Shown here: positions 8,327 through 18,174 of the stretch, one piece after another | Position numbering within the stretch: position 1 is the first letter of the stretch | Layout of the letters: every line of letters begins with the position of its first letter | Source: Paraburkholderia oxyphila NBRC 105797 | GTDB taxonomy: Bacteria; Pseudomonadota; Gammaproteobacteria; Burkholderiales; Burkholderiaceae | Length of the DNA: 64,000 bases | Assembly (NCBI RefSeq): GCF_000685075.1 | Contig: NZ_BAYD01000036.1 | Location: forward strand, 1-64,000 | Reading direction: 5' to 3' | Program-made: the position numbers and the translations under genes | Notes under the pieces: generated by a model | What the model was told of the DNA's origin: nothing | Database searches by the model: none | The model's input: the letters and a program-made list of their open reading frames with translations, nothing else

Positions 8327-9736
8327 TTACGATTCAGTGACCGGATGCGCTACCGGTAGCTCGCTTCGCGTATAGAACCGGTACGCGACATAGACCACGG
8401 CCACCCAGACCGCGGAGACGACGAGCGACATCCGCATGTCCGGCAGGATCGCGATACAGACCAGCACGGCCGCGATGAATGCCAGCGCGATGTAGTTGCT
8501 GTACGGATAAAACGGCATCTTGTACGCGATGGACGATTCCTGACCACTACGGATACGGATCTTGCGGAAATTCAGGTGACTGATCACGATCGAGCCCCAC
8601 GCGCAAACGAGCGCGAAAACCGTCACCGAGGAGCACAACTCGAAGGCCCGCTCCGGCATCACGTAGTTGAGGATCACGCCCACAAACATCGCCGCGAACA
8701 CCATCATGATGGCGTGAGCGGGCACCTTGCGTGCATTGACGACGCCCAGGAATGCGGGGGCGTTCTTTTGCAACGCGAGATTGTAGAAAGTCCGGCTATT
8801 CGTGAACACGCTGGCATTCACTGCGGAGAGCACTGCCATCATCACCACGAGATTCATGATGCTCGCAGCTGCCGGAATGCCGATCTTCGTGAACACTTCG
8901 ACGAACGGGCTGCCTTTGGTGGTCAGCGAGGTCCACGGAAAGATCATCAGCAGCACCGCCACCGCACCAACGTAGAAAATGAGCAGACGCCAGAAGGTGG
9001 CGTTCACGGCTTTGGGCATGGTGGTCTTCACGTCGCGTGCTTCGCCCGCAGCCAGACCGAGGTTTTCCACGCCGCCGAACGAGAATGCCACCATCACGAT
9101 TGCGAGTAGCGTTCCGCCAACACCCTTCGCGAAGAATCCGCCGTGATCGACTAGGTTGCGATATCCGATCGGTTGTCCGTTATTGCCCCAGCCAAAGACA
9201 ATCATGGCCACGCCGAATGCGATCATCGCGACAATTGCCGCCACCTTGACGAGTGAAAACCAGAATTCGGCCTCCCCATAGACCTTCACGCCGACGATGT
9301 TCACGAGGAACATCACGGAAACCGCCGCGCCAGCCGTCACCCAGATCGGAATATGTGGAAACCAGTAATGGACGTAGTGGCCAAGCGCGTTGAGATCGGC
9401 CGCACTGGTCGCCAGCAGGAAGATGAACGCGTTCCACCCGTTGAGAAAGCCGGCAAATCGATGGATGTAGCGATTCGAATAGGAAATATAGGAACCCGAG
9501 ACGGGCTCTTCGACCGCCATTTCGCCGAGCGCGCGCATGACAAAATAAATCGCCAGCGCGGCGAGCAGATACACGAGAATGATCGCCGGGCCGGCCGTTT
9601 TTATGGCCCACGAGGAACCATAAAAGAGCCCTGTTCCGATCGCGCCGCCAATCGCAATCATCTGTATATGGCGGTTCTTCAGATCTCTTTTCAGATCCTC
9701 CTGCTCATACGCCATCATCTCCCGCTCTGCACTCAT
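8327..9736 (-). CDS. Amino acid permease (APC family, GabP/AnsP-like)
   Basis: Inner-membrane transporter of 469 aa with about 12 hydrophobic helices. The N-terminus KRDLKNRHIQMIAIGGAIG, with GTGLF after it, is the amino acid/polyamine/organocation signature shared by GabP, AnsP, ProY and CycA. The frame is open to 10015, but the start at 9736 is set by an excellent AGGAGGAGGC six bases before the ATG and by family length. It lies upstream of the ABM/bicupin/amine-oxidase operon on the same strand. This suggests import of an amino acid or amine handled by that operon, which is inference from position only. Confidence 0.9.
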   Translation of the reverse strand: MSAEREMMAYEQEDLKRDLKNRHIQMIAIGGAIGTGLFYGSSWAIKTAGPAIILVYLLAALAIYFVMRALGEMAVEEPVSGSYISYSNRYIHRFAGFLNGWNAFIFLLATSAADLNALGHYVHYWFPHIPIWVTAGAAVSVMFLVNIVGVKVYGEAEFWFSLVKVAAIVAMIAFGVAMIVFGWGNNGQPIGYRNLVDHGGFFAKGVGGTLLAIVMVAFSFGGVENLGLAAGEARDVKTTMPKAVNATFWRLLIFYVGAVAVLLMIFPWTSLTTKGSPFVEVFTKIGIPAAASIMNLVVMMAVLSAVNASVFTNSRTFYNLALQKNAPAFLGVVNARKVPAHAIMMVFAAMFVGVILNYVMPERAFELCSSVTVFALVCAWGSIVISHLNFRKIRIRSGQESSIAYKMPFYPYSNYIALAFIAAVLVCIAILPDMRMSLVVSAVWVAVVYVAYRFYTRSELPVAHPVTES

Positions 9737-10021
9737 TGTCGCCTCCTCCTTTAAACGATGTCCATGCGCTGGCTCCAATGCACAATCGGTTCGCGGGAGC
9801 GCGACTTCGGCATCGGAAGACACAGCAGTAGTCTGAAATTGATCGAAATGGCTATCTGTTTGAACAGCAGCCATATTTGTTTTTATTGCGATTTTCTGGC
9901 GTGCCAGACGATTGAGACTGCCATCAGTCACTCCCGCCGCGACGACGCAGACAGCCACGCCAAAGGTCTTTGCGACCGTCGGCGCTTGTGCCTCAAAGCC
10001 CCACCATTCGCCCAAAACCTT

Positions 10022-11245
10022 CTATTGGAGCGTCTCGAGCGCCGCCAACAGGCGGCCAATTGCCGTCTCCACCGTTGCGCGCGAGCAGCCGAGATTGATG
10101 CGCATGTAGCCATGCCCATCAACGCCGAACTTCTGGCCTTCATCAAGCCACAAGCGCGCCTGCGTCAGCATGAACTTGTCCAGACTCTGCACGTCCATGC
10201 CGAGCTTTCGGCAATCGATCCACGCCAGATAAAGCGAGTCTGCGGGTAGGACCTCGACCTTGTCGGTAGCGCGGTTGACCGCTTCGCGGAACAGCGCATG
10301 ATTTCCCCGCATATAACCCAGCATCTCCTCCAGCCAGGGTTCGCCATGCGTATAGGCGGCCTCCGCGGCAACCATGCCCAGCGTATTCACCGACCGATAC
10401 ATGTTGCGATCGAACTGGCGGCGCAGTTCCTCCCGCAGACGCTTGTTTGGCACGATAATGTTTGCGCTCTGCAAGCCCGGCAGATTGAAAGTCTTGCTCG
10501 GCGCCGTGCAGGTGATGCTGTTCGCAGCATACCGCTCTCCCAGCGACGCAAAGGGGATATGCTTCTTCGCCGGATTCATGATGATGTCCTGATGGATCTC
10601 ATCGGAGATCACAAGCACGCCCCGCCGCTCGCAGATGTCGCCCATGACCCGTAGCTCTTCCTCGCTCCAGATGTTGCCGGTGGGGTTGTGCGGGTTGCTG
10701 AGAATAAAAAGCTTCGTATTGTCACGAATGGCCGATTCGAAAATCCGCGTATTGAAGCGGAAGCCACCTTCCACGCGCTCCAGTGGCGCGGCGGAGAGAT
10801 GTCGTCCATTGATCAGAACATCCTCGTGAAAGTGCGCATAGACAGGCGTTTGAATTAGCACCGAATCGCCCGGTGCGGAGAAAGCCTGAATGGCCGTTTT
10901 CAGCGTGGTGATGATGCCTGATGCCTGCAAGACCCACTCGCGCGCGATCTCCCAGCCAAATCGCTTCGCCTGCCAGCCCACAATGGCGTCCAGATAGCTT
11001 TGTGGCGCGCCGCCGTTGTAGCCGAAAACGCCGCGCTCCACGGCCCCATGCAGCGCATCAATGACGCAGCGCGGTGCCTTGAAGTCAGTGTCCGCGACCC
11101 ACATCGGCAGAGGTTGTGCTTCAAACTCGTCTGCTGAAAGAATGATCTTGCCGAGATCCCATTTCAAAGAATTCGAGTCCCGGCGATCAATCACTTCGTC
11201 AAAGATCGATGAAGTGCAAACCGTCGAACCACCGTCTCCAATCAT
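10022..11245 (-). CDS. PLP-dependent aminotransferase, MalY/PatB-type (putative C-S lyase)
   Basis: Fold-type I PLP enzyme of about 407 aa. The N-terminal FDEVIDRRDSNSLKWD and PLPMWVADTDFKAP segments are hallmarks of the MalY/PatB cystathionine beta-lyase group. The PLP lysine lies in TAPSKTFNLPGL, the phosphate/substrate region in SNPHNPTGN, and the C-terminal arginine in MRINLGCSR. Members cleave cysteine-type C-S bonds or act as aminotransferases. The start is uncertain: I use the ATG at 11245, while in-frame GTG 11269 and 11317 remain possible because none has a strong ribosome-binding site. The neighbours are an amino-acid permease and an AhpD-fold protein. Confidence 0.85.
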   Translation of the reverse strand: MIGDGGSTVCTSSIFDEVIDRRDSNSLKWDLGKIILSADEFEAQPLPMWVADTDFKAPRCVIDALHGAVERGVFGYNGGAPQSYLDAIVGWQAKRFGWEIAREWVLQASGIITTLKTAIQAFSAPGDSVLIQTPVYAHFHEDVLINGRHLSAAPLERVEGGFRFNTRIFESAIRDNTKLFILSNPHNPTGNIWSEEELRVMGDICERRGVLVISDEIHQDIIMNPAKKHIPFASLGERYAANSITCTAPSKTFNLPGLQSANIIVPNKRLREELRRQFDRNMYRSVNTLGMVAAEAAYTHGEPWLEEMLGYMRGNHALFREAVNRATDKVEVLPADSLYLAWIDCRKLGMDVQSLDKFMLTQARLWLDEGQKFGVDGHGYMRINLGCSRATVETAIGRLLAALETLQ

Positions 11246-11414
11246 TTGCGCAATATTTTTCACGTTGACACCCGTTACAATTCCGACGAAACACCCACTG
11301 TGTCTCTCACTACGCACGCAGGTTATCAGCGCAAATTCATGAGCAACAATGGTTTCTACTCATGGAACCGTGAGCACCGCTCATGGATGAAAACCGCACG
11401 TGGCCGAGGCCGGT

Positions 11415-11936
11415 CTAAATGGCCAGCGCCACCAGGAAACGCGATACCATGTTGTACGCGGCGACCGTGGCCACCGCCTCAACCGTCGCCGTTTCGCCGA
11501 ACAGAATTTTGGCCTTTTCTATCACATCCGCGTCGACGCTCACGCGCTGCGTGGACTGATCGGCCAGTCGGATGAGTAAATTCTCCTGCACGCTGAATTG
11601 CGAATCATTGACGTCCAGGTGCCTGAGGGCTGCAGCTTTTTCCTCAGTTCCACCAGCATCGAGGTAGGCGGGATAGTGAACACTCCATTCGAATTCGGCA
11701 TGGTTAAGCACCGCGACCCGCAACATGATCAGCTCACGATATTCCAGTTCAAGACTGAACTCGGCTCGAACCCGACGCAGCAATTCGTTCCAGCCGATAG
11801 CCAACGGGAAGCTTTTTAGTAGCACACGATCGATTCCGATGAGTTCGTCATTGGGTCGACGGGCTCGCATGGCAGCGATGAGACTTTCGGGCGCTTCGTC
11901 GCCCTCCTTCCACGGTACGACTCGGACATCGGACAC
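11415..11936 (-). CDS. Carboxymuconolactone decarboxylase (AhpD-fold) family protein
   Basis: A small all-helical protein of 173 aa. The segment LEYRELIMLRVAVLNHAEFEWSVH corresponds to the core helices of the CMD/AhpD family. The CxxC redox pair of AhpD is absent (the position reads LNHAEFEW), so it is unlikely to be a peroxidase partner; this non-redox subgroup has no settled function. I place the start at a GTG (11936) because AAGGAG lies six bases upstream; longer ATG starts at 11951 and 11978 lack one. The gene is divergent from the LysR gene at 12083 and upstream of the MalY-type gene on the same strand. Confidence 0.8.
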   Translation of the reverse strand: MSDVRVVPWKEGDEAPESLIAAMRARRPNDELIGIDRVLLKSFPLAIGWNELLRRVRAEFSLELEYRELIMLRVAVLNHAEFEWSVHYPAYLDAGGTEEKAAALRHLDVNDSQFSVQENLLIRLADQSTQRVSVDADVIEKAKILFGETATVEAVATVAAYNMVSRFLVALAI

Positions 11937-12082
11937 GGAAATCTCCTTCATGTATTGAATGACGATCCACTGGCTCATTGCCGCGTACCGGTCCGCCCCG
12001 CACGCGGCATGCAGAAATTCTGATGAAGGAACGGAACGCTTGCAATCGCGATAATCTTCTCGACCGCTAAAGAAAATGTGTC

Positions 12083-13000
12083 ATGAAAGCACCTGTTTTT
12101 CTTAACGCTCTCCGTGCCTTTGAAGCGAGCGCGCGCCATCAAAGTTTCTCTTTGGCCGCGACGGAACTGAACGTCACGCCGGCCGCCGTCGGTCAATTAG
12201 TTCGATCGCTTGAGGAATGGCTAAACACACCACTGTTTCACCGCGGCAGCGGCGGACGCTCTCGCCTGACCCCCACGGAAACAGCCGAGCGTGCCCTGCC
12301 CGACATCCGTGCCGGATTCGACCGCCTTTCGCAGGGGCTGAGCCGGCTGCGTGACGGCGTGAAAGATGGCCCATTGACCGTAACGGTCAGCCCGGCTTTC
12401 GCCGCCAAATGGCTTCTGCCGCGTATCGAGACCTTTCATACGCTCCACCCGGAGACCGACGTACGCCTCGATACCAACCTCCGTTTAGCGGATTTCGCCG
12501 CCCAGGGCATCGATATTGGGGTGCGGTACGGGAGGGGGTCGTGGCCGGGGCTGACATCCGAGAAGCTTCTGGACGAAGAAATCTTCGCCGTTTGTTCCCC
12601 CGAATGGCTTAGAACGCACGGAGACGTCGTCACGCCCGCGGACCTTGCCGGCAAGGCCCTCATCCATGATCTGTCGGTAGACGTGCACGTAGGCTTCGCC
12701 TCGTGGAGCGACTGGCTTGCGCGCGTTGGCGCAACGGACGTCGATACGAGTCGAGGGATGCAAATCAACAATTCCGCCGCCGTACTACAGGCTGCAATCG
12801 ACGGTCAGGGTGTTGCCTTGGCGAGGAGCGTGATGGCGAACGATGACCTTGCTGCGGGGCGACTTGTCGCGCTCTTTCCGCGCGTCAAGCTCGTGTCCAA
12901 GCTCGCCTACTACATCGTCTACCGCGCTGAATGTGCGACATTGCCGAAGCTTCGCGAGTTTCGCGATTGGCTACTCAAGGAGGCCGGCGGCACGGCCTGA
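12083..13000 (+). CDS. LysR-family regulator, GcvA-like
   Basis: A 305-aa LysR-type regulator. Residues 1-60 carry the helix-turn-helix (LAATELNVTPAAVGQLVRSLE), and the phrase FLNALRAFEASARHQSFSLAA is typical of the GcvA subgroup. The effector-binding domain includes GIDIGVRYGRGSWPGL, also seen in GcvA relatives. It is transcribed away from the AhpD-fold gene, with a 146-bp gap that probably holds shared operators. The most likely targets are the divergent minus-strand genes (AhpD-like, MalY-like, permease). The effector is unknown. It is one of three GcvA-type regulators in this window. Confidence 0.9.
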   Translation: MKAPVFLNALRAFEASARHQSFSLAATELNVTPAAVGQLVRSLEEWLNTPLFHRGSGGRSRLTPTETAERALPDIRAGFDRLSQGLSRLRDGVKDGPLTVTVSPAFAAKWLLPRIETFHTLHPETDVRLDTNLRLADFAAQGIDIGVRYGRGSWPGLTSEKLLDEEIFAVCSPEWLRTHGDVVTPADLAGKALIHDLSVDVHVGFASWSDWLARVGATDVDTSRGMQINNSAAVLQAAIDGQGVALARSVMANDDLAAGRLVALFPRVKLVSKLAYYIVYRAECATLPKLREFRDWLLKEAGGTA

Positions 13001-13409
13001 GAACTGACGCTGGTCGTTTCACGGTCGACCAGCAGATCATCGAGCGGCCGCACTGAAACGGTCTGGACTGAAGCGGCACTGGACTTCACCGGCGCAGCAC
13101 AGCCGCGCCAGTGGGCAGGATATTCGCAGGTGCACATGCCCCGTGAGCTTCGGGCCGAACGGATACGCCTCGGATCGCTCATAGGCGCTGAGCGCGACGG
13201 GCTGCGGGCGACGGCGTCGCTTCCCGTTTAGGAATCGCTCGGCGACATCGCTTGTGAGTACAGTATCCGACCATCGATTCATTGGCGCACCGCGTAACGT
13301 GCCACACGTGTCGCGTCACCGCGGGAAGTCCCGAGCGTTGCGCGACACGCCGGCCGCCGTCGCCAAGGCGACAGTCGTTGCCCTTCCGCCAGAGCGACGG
13401 CGCTACAAC
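13001..13409. other. Gene-free interval between a LysR gene and ridA
   Basis: These 409 bases lie between convergent genes. Short frames exist on both strands, but they have no recognisable domain, no good ribosome-binding site and arginine-rich compositions typical of off-frame GC-rich DNA. I see no tRNA, repeat or clear terminator. Confidence 0.6.
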
Positions 13410-13757
13410 CTAGCCGCGGTACGCGAACGCCTGCACTTCGATGAGGTACCCCGGGTCGGCAAGCCGGCTTTCGACCGTCGCACGAACGGGCTTCTCGGAA
13501 CCTTCGACCCATTTGTCGTAGACTCTGTTCATTCCCTCGAAGTTGTCGATGTTAGACAGCCAGATCTGGATGCGGGTGAGATTATTTTTCGTGAGCCCCG
13601 CGGCGGCAAGCAACTCATCGATCTGGGCAAGAACCTGCCCGGTCTGTCCGGCAATATCAGCGGACATGTCGTCCGCGATCAGCCCGCCAGTCACGAAGAA
13701 ATCACCGTACTCGACAGCTCGGGAAGCTCTGTTGTTAGGCGTAATGCGATTGATCAT
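13410..13757 (-). CDS. ridA: RidA-family reactive-imine deaminase
   Basis: A 115-aa protein of the YjgF/YER057c/UK114 family, which forms trimers and hydrolyses enamine/imine intermediates released by PLP enzymes and by amino-acid oxidases. The family signature appears as VESRLADPGYLIEVQAFAY near the C-terminus, with the arginine and glutamate that bind the imino acid carboxylate and water. AGGAGAG lies 8 bases before the ATG. It sits immediately upstream (minus strand) of a PuuB-like FAD oxidase whose product would be an imine, so a helper role for that enzyme is a reasonable inference. It may be a specialised RidA subfamily member rather than the housekeeping copy. Confidence 0.88.
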   Translation of the reverse strand: MINRITPNNRASRAVEYGDFFVTGGLIADDMSADIAGQTGQVLAQIDELLAAAGLTKNNLTRIQIWLSNIDNFEGMNRVYDKWVEGSEKPVRATVESRLADPGYLIEVQAFAYRG

Positions 13758-13889
13758 CTAGATACTCTCCTTTACTAATGGATTAAAAAAATGTTGACGT
13801 GCATCCTGGGGAACCAGCGCTCACCGCACCCCAATCACTACCACTATTGAGTAAGTCAAGAATCGGGAAAAGCCAGAATCGCTTGCAGC

Positions 13890-15209
13890 TCAAACATCCC
13901 CTTTGGCGTGAGCCGCCTCCCAGGCAATGCGCGCTCTCGCTGCAACAAGGCGAATCGGATCGGAAGGCACCCACGACGGACGCGAGCTTTCCAGCACAAA
14001 TCGCAGGTTCTCGCTCTCGACGCCGCAGATATAGTCGGCCATGTAGTAGCCGAGATAAGTGCCCTTAACAACGCCCACGCCATTGCAGCCGCTCAGCACG
14101 TACACGCCCTCGTCCGGATTCGAGAACACGGGTTCGTGGTTTTTGGTAACCGCAAACAAACCACCCCACGTATAGTCGAACTCCATTGCCTTCAGGAACG
14201 GGAAGCGCGCCTCGAACGACGATCGGTGGCTGCGCCACGCTGCTTCCAGATCGGCACCTGTGCTTTTAAGCTCGGGCAGGTAATCATATGTATTGCGAAT
14301 GAATATCCGGTTGTCGTGAGTGAACCGGACGGTCGTCCCCGCAGGGTGCGCCGACGTCACGCCCCATGGCTGCACACCGCTGAAGTGCCGGCGTATTTGC
14401 TCTTCGCTCAGAGGGCGAGTCAGGCTCGCATAGGTAAAGATTGGCACAATCCGATGAGCGAGCTTGCCGAACTGCTCCGAATACGAGTTGGTCGCCTGCA
14501 CGACTTTGCGCGCCGTAATGGTCCCGCCGACAAAATGCAACTTGTGCGGCGGCCCGTATTCGATGCCCTGAACCGGGCTGTTCTCGAATAGCGATACCGA
14601 TGGCGGAAGCGCCCTGATCAGTCCGCGTACCAGTGCTGCCGGATTCACGAGCACGTTGCCCCGCGTGTAGACGGCAGAACCGTAGTAGTCCGTTCCCAGC
14701 CGACGCGCAAGGTCCGGTCCGGAAACCATCTCGTACTCGAACCCCGCCTGCTCGAGCATAGCTGCGAAGTTATTCAGGCCGGGCAGGTTGCTCTCCTCGT
14801 GGGCCGCCATGTACTTTCCTGCATCGGTCCACGACGGAATCGCTAACTGATCCTTGAACGCCCTCAAGCGCTCGATGGCAAACATATTCAGACGGAAGAG
14901 CGAGCGTGCGTGCTCAACACCGGTCTTCGCGAAGTTCATGTTGTGCGGCAGATCGATCAGGAACCCGGCGTTTCGCCCCGACGCGCCTTCGCCAACACGA
15001 AGTGCGTCGACCAGTGCAATACGCGCCGACGGGTTGATCTCGGCGAGCCGCATCGCCACGGAGATCCCCGTGAAGCCGGCGCCAATGACCGCGTAGTCGA
15101 ACTCGTGCGAACCCTTCAAGCGGGGTCCAAGGCGAGCGGCAGAATCCTGCGAGGTTTCGAGCCAGCCAAGGTCGCCGTCAATCTGCGGCAACTTCTCCAC
15201 CTTATGCAT
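13890..15209 (-). CDS. FAD-dependent oxidoreductase, PuuB/DAO-like (copy 1)
   Basis: A 439-aa flavoenzyme of the D-amino-acid-oxidase superfamily. The FAD-binding start is FDYAVIGAGFTGISVAMRLAE near residue 38, followed by the GASGRNAGFLIDLPHNM segment shared with gamma-glutamylputrescine oxidase and sarcosine-oxidase relatives. The C-terminal GVYVLSGCNGVGVVKG segment completes the FAD site. It should oxidise an amine or N-alkyl amino acid to an imine. The copy at 20900-22219 has the same length and is nearly identical over long stretches, so they are recent paralogues. A frame extends to 15314, but the ATG at 15209 matches copy 2 and lies 20 bp after a predicted promoter with the six-member regulon element. 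RidA lies upstream of the gene's 3' end on the other side. Confidence 0.85.
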   Translation of the reverse strand: MHKVEKLPQIDGDLGWLETSQDSAARLGPRLKGSHEFDYAVIGAGFTGISVAMRLAEINPSARIALVDALRVGEGASGRNAGFLIDLPHNMNFAKTGVEHARSLFRLNMFAIERLRAFKDQLAIPSWTDAGKYMAAHEESNLPGLNNFAAMLEQAGFEYEMVSGPDLARRLGTDYYGSAVYTRGNVLVNPAALVRGLIRALPPSVSLFENSPVQGIEYGPPHKLHFVGGTITARKVVQATNSYSEQFGKLAHRIVPIFTYASLTRPLSEEQIRRHFSGVQPWGVTSAHPAGTTVRFTHDNRIFIRNTYDYLPELKSTGADLEAAWRSHRSSFEARFPFLKAMEFDYTWGGLFAVTKNHEPVFSNPDEGVYVLSGCNGVGVVKGTYLGYYMADYICGVESENLRFVLESSRPSWVPSDPIRLVAARARIAWEAAHAKGDV

Positions 15210-15235
15210 TCTCGCCCCCTGAATAAACTGGTGAG

Positions 15236-15305
15236 ACGATGCTTGGAAACGAACTGGTCTACAAGCGAAATCGCGTAATAAGCCATTCCACAAAGGAATG
15301 CTTGG
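15236..15305 (-). promoter_or_regulatory. Regulon promoter 1 (before puuB-like copy 1)
   Basis: Read on the minus strand: the palindrome CATTCC-N5-GGAATG (15284-15300), then a -35 box TTGTAG (15259-15264), 17 bp, and a -10 box CATCGT (15236-15241). The distance from palindrome to -35 is the same as in five other promoters of this window. The ATTCC-N5-GGAAT core is a T-N11-A LysR-type box centred about 30 bp upstream of the -35, the usual activator position. Confidence 0.75.
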
Positions 15306-15357
15306 TGCATTCACGAAAGTATTCGAACAAGGATCGCAGCACGCTTCTCTTCAAGCA

Positions 15358-15383
15358 GGCGCAGCGTTGCCCGACGCTGCGCC
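15358..15383 (-). terminator. Hairpin downstream of livK
   Basis: A perfect 10-bp stem (GGCGCAGCGT / ACGCTGCGCC) with a 6-base loop lies about 45 bp beyond the livK stop codon. No uridine run follows on either strand, so it may be a Rho-assisted terminator or an RNA-stabilising hairpin rather than a classical intrinsic terminator. Confidence 0.5.
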
Positions 15384-15428
15384 TCTCCTGACTATCCAAT
15401 TGTCCTTTCCTTCAGCGAATACCCGGGA

Positions 15429-16556
15429 TCACTTCAGATGGACCGTCTGGATCGGTTGATAGTGGCCGTCCTTGACCTGGTACAGGGTCACACTGCTTGA
15501 GCGAAGGTCGCCCTTGTCATCGAAGGCAATCGTGCCGGTCACGCCCTGGAAGTTCACTTTCTTCATGGCCGGCAGGAAGTCCTTGGGATTCGTCGAGTTC
15601 GCGATCTCCATGGCGTGGACGAAAGCCCACACCGCATCGTAGGCGTACGGTGCGTAGAGCACGACCGGGCCATACTTCTTGAACTGGTCGATGAACTTCT
15701 TGCCGCCCGGCATGCTCTCCAGCGGTTGCCCTGCCTGAGCGGAAATCGTGCCCTCGGAAGGCGGGCCGGCGAGCTTGATGAAGTTATCCGTTTCGATCGA
15801 CGAGCCGTAGAGGGCTACCTTCATCGACAACCCGGCCATCTGCTTGCGCATCGGGCCCGCCTGGGCATCCACGCCGCCGTAGAAGATCGCCTGGGGCTGG
15901 CTGCTCTTGACCGACGTCAGCACGCCGCGGAAATCGACCGTATTGGGAGTCACATATTCCCGGTCCACTACCGTCGCACCGTCCTTCTTCAGCTCTTCGG
16001 CAACGATATCCGCGAGTCCCTGACCATAGGCCGAGCGGTCGTCGACAATGGCAATCCGTTTGTAGCCCGCCGTTTTCGTCAGGTACTGCGCCACCACGCG
16101 GCCCACGTAGGCGTCGTCGCCAATCACCCGGAACGCAGTCGCGAACCCCTGACGGGTCAGCACAGGATTGGTGGCCGACGGCGAAATCTCCGGAATGCCG
16201 GCGTCAGAATAGACCTTCGAGGCGGGCACCGACGTGCCCGAGGTCAGATGCCCGACGACCCCCACGACTCCGGCGTCCACCAGCTTTTGCGCAATCGTCA
16301 CCGCGGTCTTGGGGTCCGCCATATCGTCTTCGGAGTCGATCGAAAGGTGAAGCGGCACACCCTTGATCTTGATTCCGGCCGCGTTGATCTCCTCTACCGC
16401 GAGCCTCGCGCCGTTCTCCACGTCCTTGCCCTGACTCGCGAGCGGCCCCGTCAAGGGTCCCGCAACGCCAATCTTGACGTTATTGTCGGCATGCGCCTGT
16501 CCGATCAGGGCTGCTCCGAGTGCGATTACGCCTGCCACTTTAGTCATGCTAATCAT
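15429..16556 (-). CDS. livK: Branched-chain amino acid-type ABC transporter, periplasmic binding protein
   Basis: Periplasmic receptor of 375 aa. A signal peptide is evident (KVAGVIALGAALIGQAHA, cleavage after the AHA). Mature residues begin NNVKIGVAGPLTGPLASQGK, the standard Peripla_BP_6 start, and the fold continues through VVGHLTSGTSVPASKVY and VDDRSAYGQGLAD. The start at 16556 is preceded by AGGAGAC; the open frame to 16700 runs back through a small repeat and into livF. It is the last gene of livHMGFK on the minus strand. Such receptors bind leucine/isoleucine/valine or other amino acids and even aromatic acids, so the true ligand is open; the promoter suggests a link to the FAD oxidases. 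Confidence 0.9.
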   Translation of the reverse strand: MISMTKVAGVIALGAALIGQAHADNNVKIGVAGPLTGPLASQGKDVENGARLAVEEINAAGIKIKGVPLHLSIDSEDDMADPKTAVTIAQKLVDAGVVGVVGHLTSGTSVPASKVYSDAGIPEISPSATNPVLTRQGFATAFRVIGDDAYVGRVVAQYLTKTAGYKRIAIVDDRSAYGQGLADIVAEELKKDGATVVDREYVTPNTVDFRGVLTSVKSSQPQAIFYGGVDAQAGPMRKQMAGLSMKVALYGSSIETDNFIKLAGPPSEGTISAQAGQPLESMPGGKKFIDQFKKYGPVVLYAPYAYDAVWAFVHAMEIANSTNPKDFLPAMKKVNFQGVTGTIAFDDKGDLRSSSVTLYQVKDGHYQPIQTVHLK

Positions 16557-16637
16557 GATACTTGTCTCCTGAAATACAGTGTTGAATTCCCAGCCGTGTG
16601 GTGTACATCTTCCAGATTGCCTGCGCTCACGCGCCAA

Positions 16638-16662
16638 CTTATTTACCCATTCATTTACCCAC

Positions 16663-16673
<11 letters not shown>
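16638..16673. repeat. Three tandem 12-bp units between livF and livK
   Basis: On the minus strand, TGGGTGAATGAG, TGGGTAAATGAA and TGGGTAAATAAG follow each other directly. The first unit contains the livF stop codon. This is a small tandem duplication of the livF 3' end. It changes the livF-livK spacing but has no other obvious role. Confidence 0.75.
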
Positions 16674-17378
<705 letters not shown>

Positions 17379-17379
<1 letters not shown>

Positions 17380-18155
17380 CAGTGAACTCCCGCGCCCAGA
17401 TATGCCTCGATCACCTTCGGGTCCTTCTGCACGTCATGCGGCAGGCCCTCGGCGATCACCTTCCCATAGTCGAGCACTGTCATACGGTTGCACAGGCCCA
17501 TCACCAGTTTCACGTCGTGCTCGATCAGCAGGATGGTCTTGCCATCGGCGCGGATCTTGTCGAGCAGGCGCGTGAGTTCGACCTTCTCGGTCGCGTTCAT
17601 GCCCGCCGCCGGCTCGTCGAGCGCCAGCAGCTTCGGATCGGTCGCGAGCGCGCGCGCAATTTCCAGACGGCGCTGGTGGCCGTACGAGAGGTTGCGCGAC
17701 GTGTAGTCGGCGTACTGCGAGATGCCCACGTACTCGAGCAGTTCGAGCGCGCGCTCCTTGATCTCGCGCTCTTCCTTGCGCTCGGCCGGCGTCTGGAACA
17801 CCGCGCCGAGCAGGCCGTGCTTCGTGCGCACGTGGCGGCCCACCATCACGTTTTCCAGCGCGGTCATGCCGCCGAACAAACGAATGTTCTGGAACGTGCG
17901 GGCGATGCCCGCCTTCGCCACCTGATAGACGGCAGTCGGCGTGTAGGTGTCGCCGTCGAGCCGGAATTCACCCGAATCCGGCGTGTAGAGGCCCGTGATC
18001 ACGTTGAAGAACGTGGTCTTGCCCGCGCCGTTCGGGCCGATCAGGCCGTAGATCGTGCCGGCTTCGATCTGCAGGCCCACGTCGGAGAGTGCCTGCAGGC
18101 CGCCGAAGCGTTTGTTCACACCCTTCACGGACAGGCGGATAGATTTGTTGCTCAT
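17379..18155 (-). CDS. livG: Branched-chain amino acid-type ABC transporter ATPase LivG
   Basis: Cytoplasmic ABC ATPase of 258 aa. Walker A is GPNGAGKTTFFNVITG near 38, the signature region LSYGHQRRLEIARALA has LSYG in place of LSGG as is usual in LivG, and Walker B is LLALDEPAAGMN. The C-terminal extension (VIAEGLPHDVQKDPKVIEAYLG) is typical of LivG. It lies between livM and livF in an unbroken operon with a 19-bp gap after livM. Confidence 0.95.
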
Positions 18156-18174
18156 CTCGTTTCACTCCAGTCCG

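Noticed and set aside
8327..10015. Longer permease with a 93-residue N-terminal extension
   Set aside because: The extension has no similarity to APC permeases, while AGGAGGAGGC directly precedes the ATG at 9736.
13254..13778. Plus-strand frame across ridA
   Set aside because: Antisense to the clear RidA gene and without domain features.
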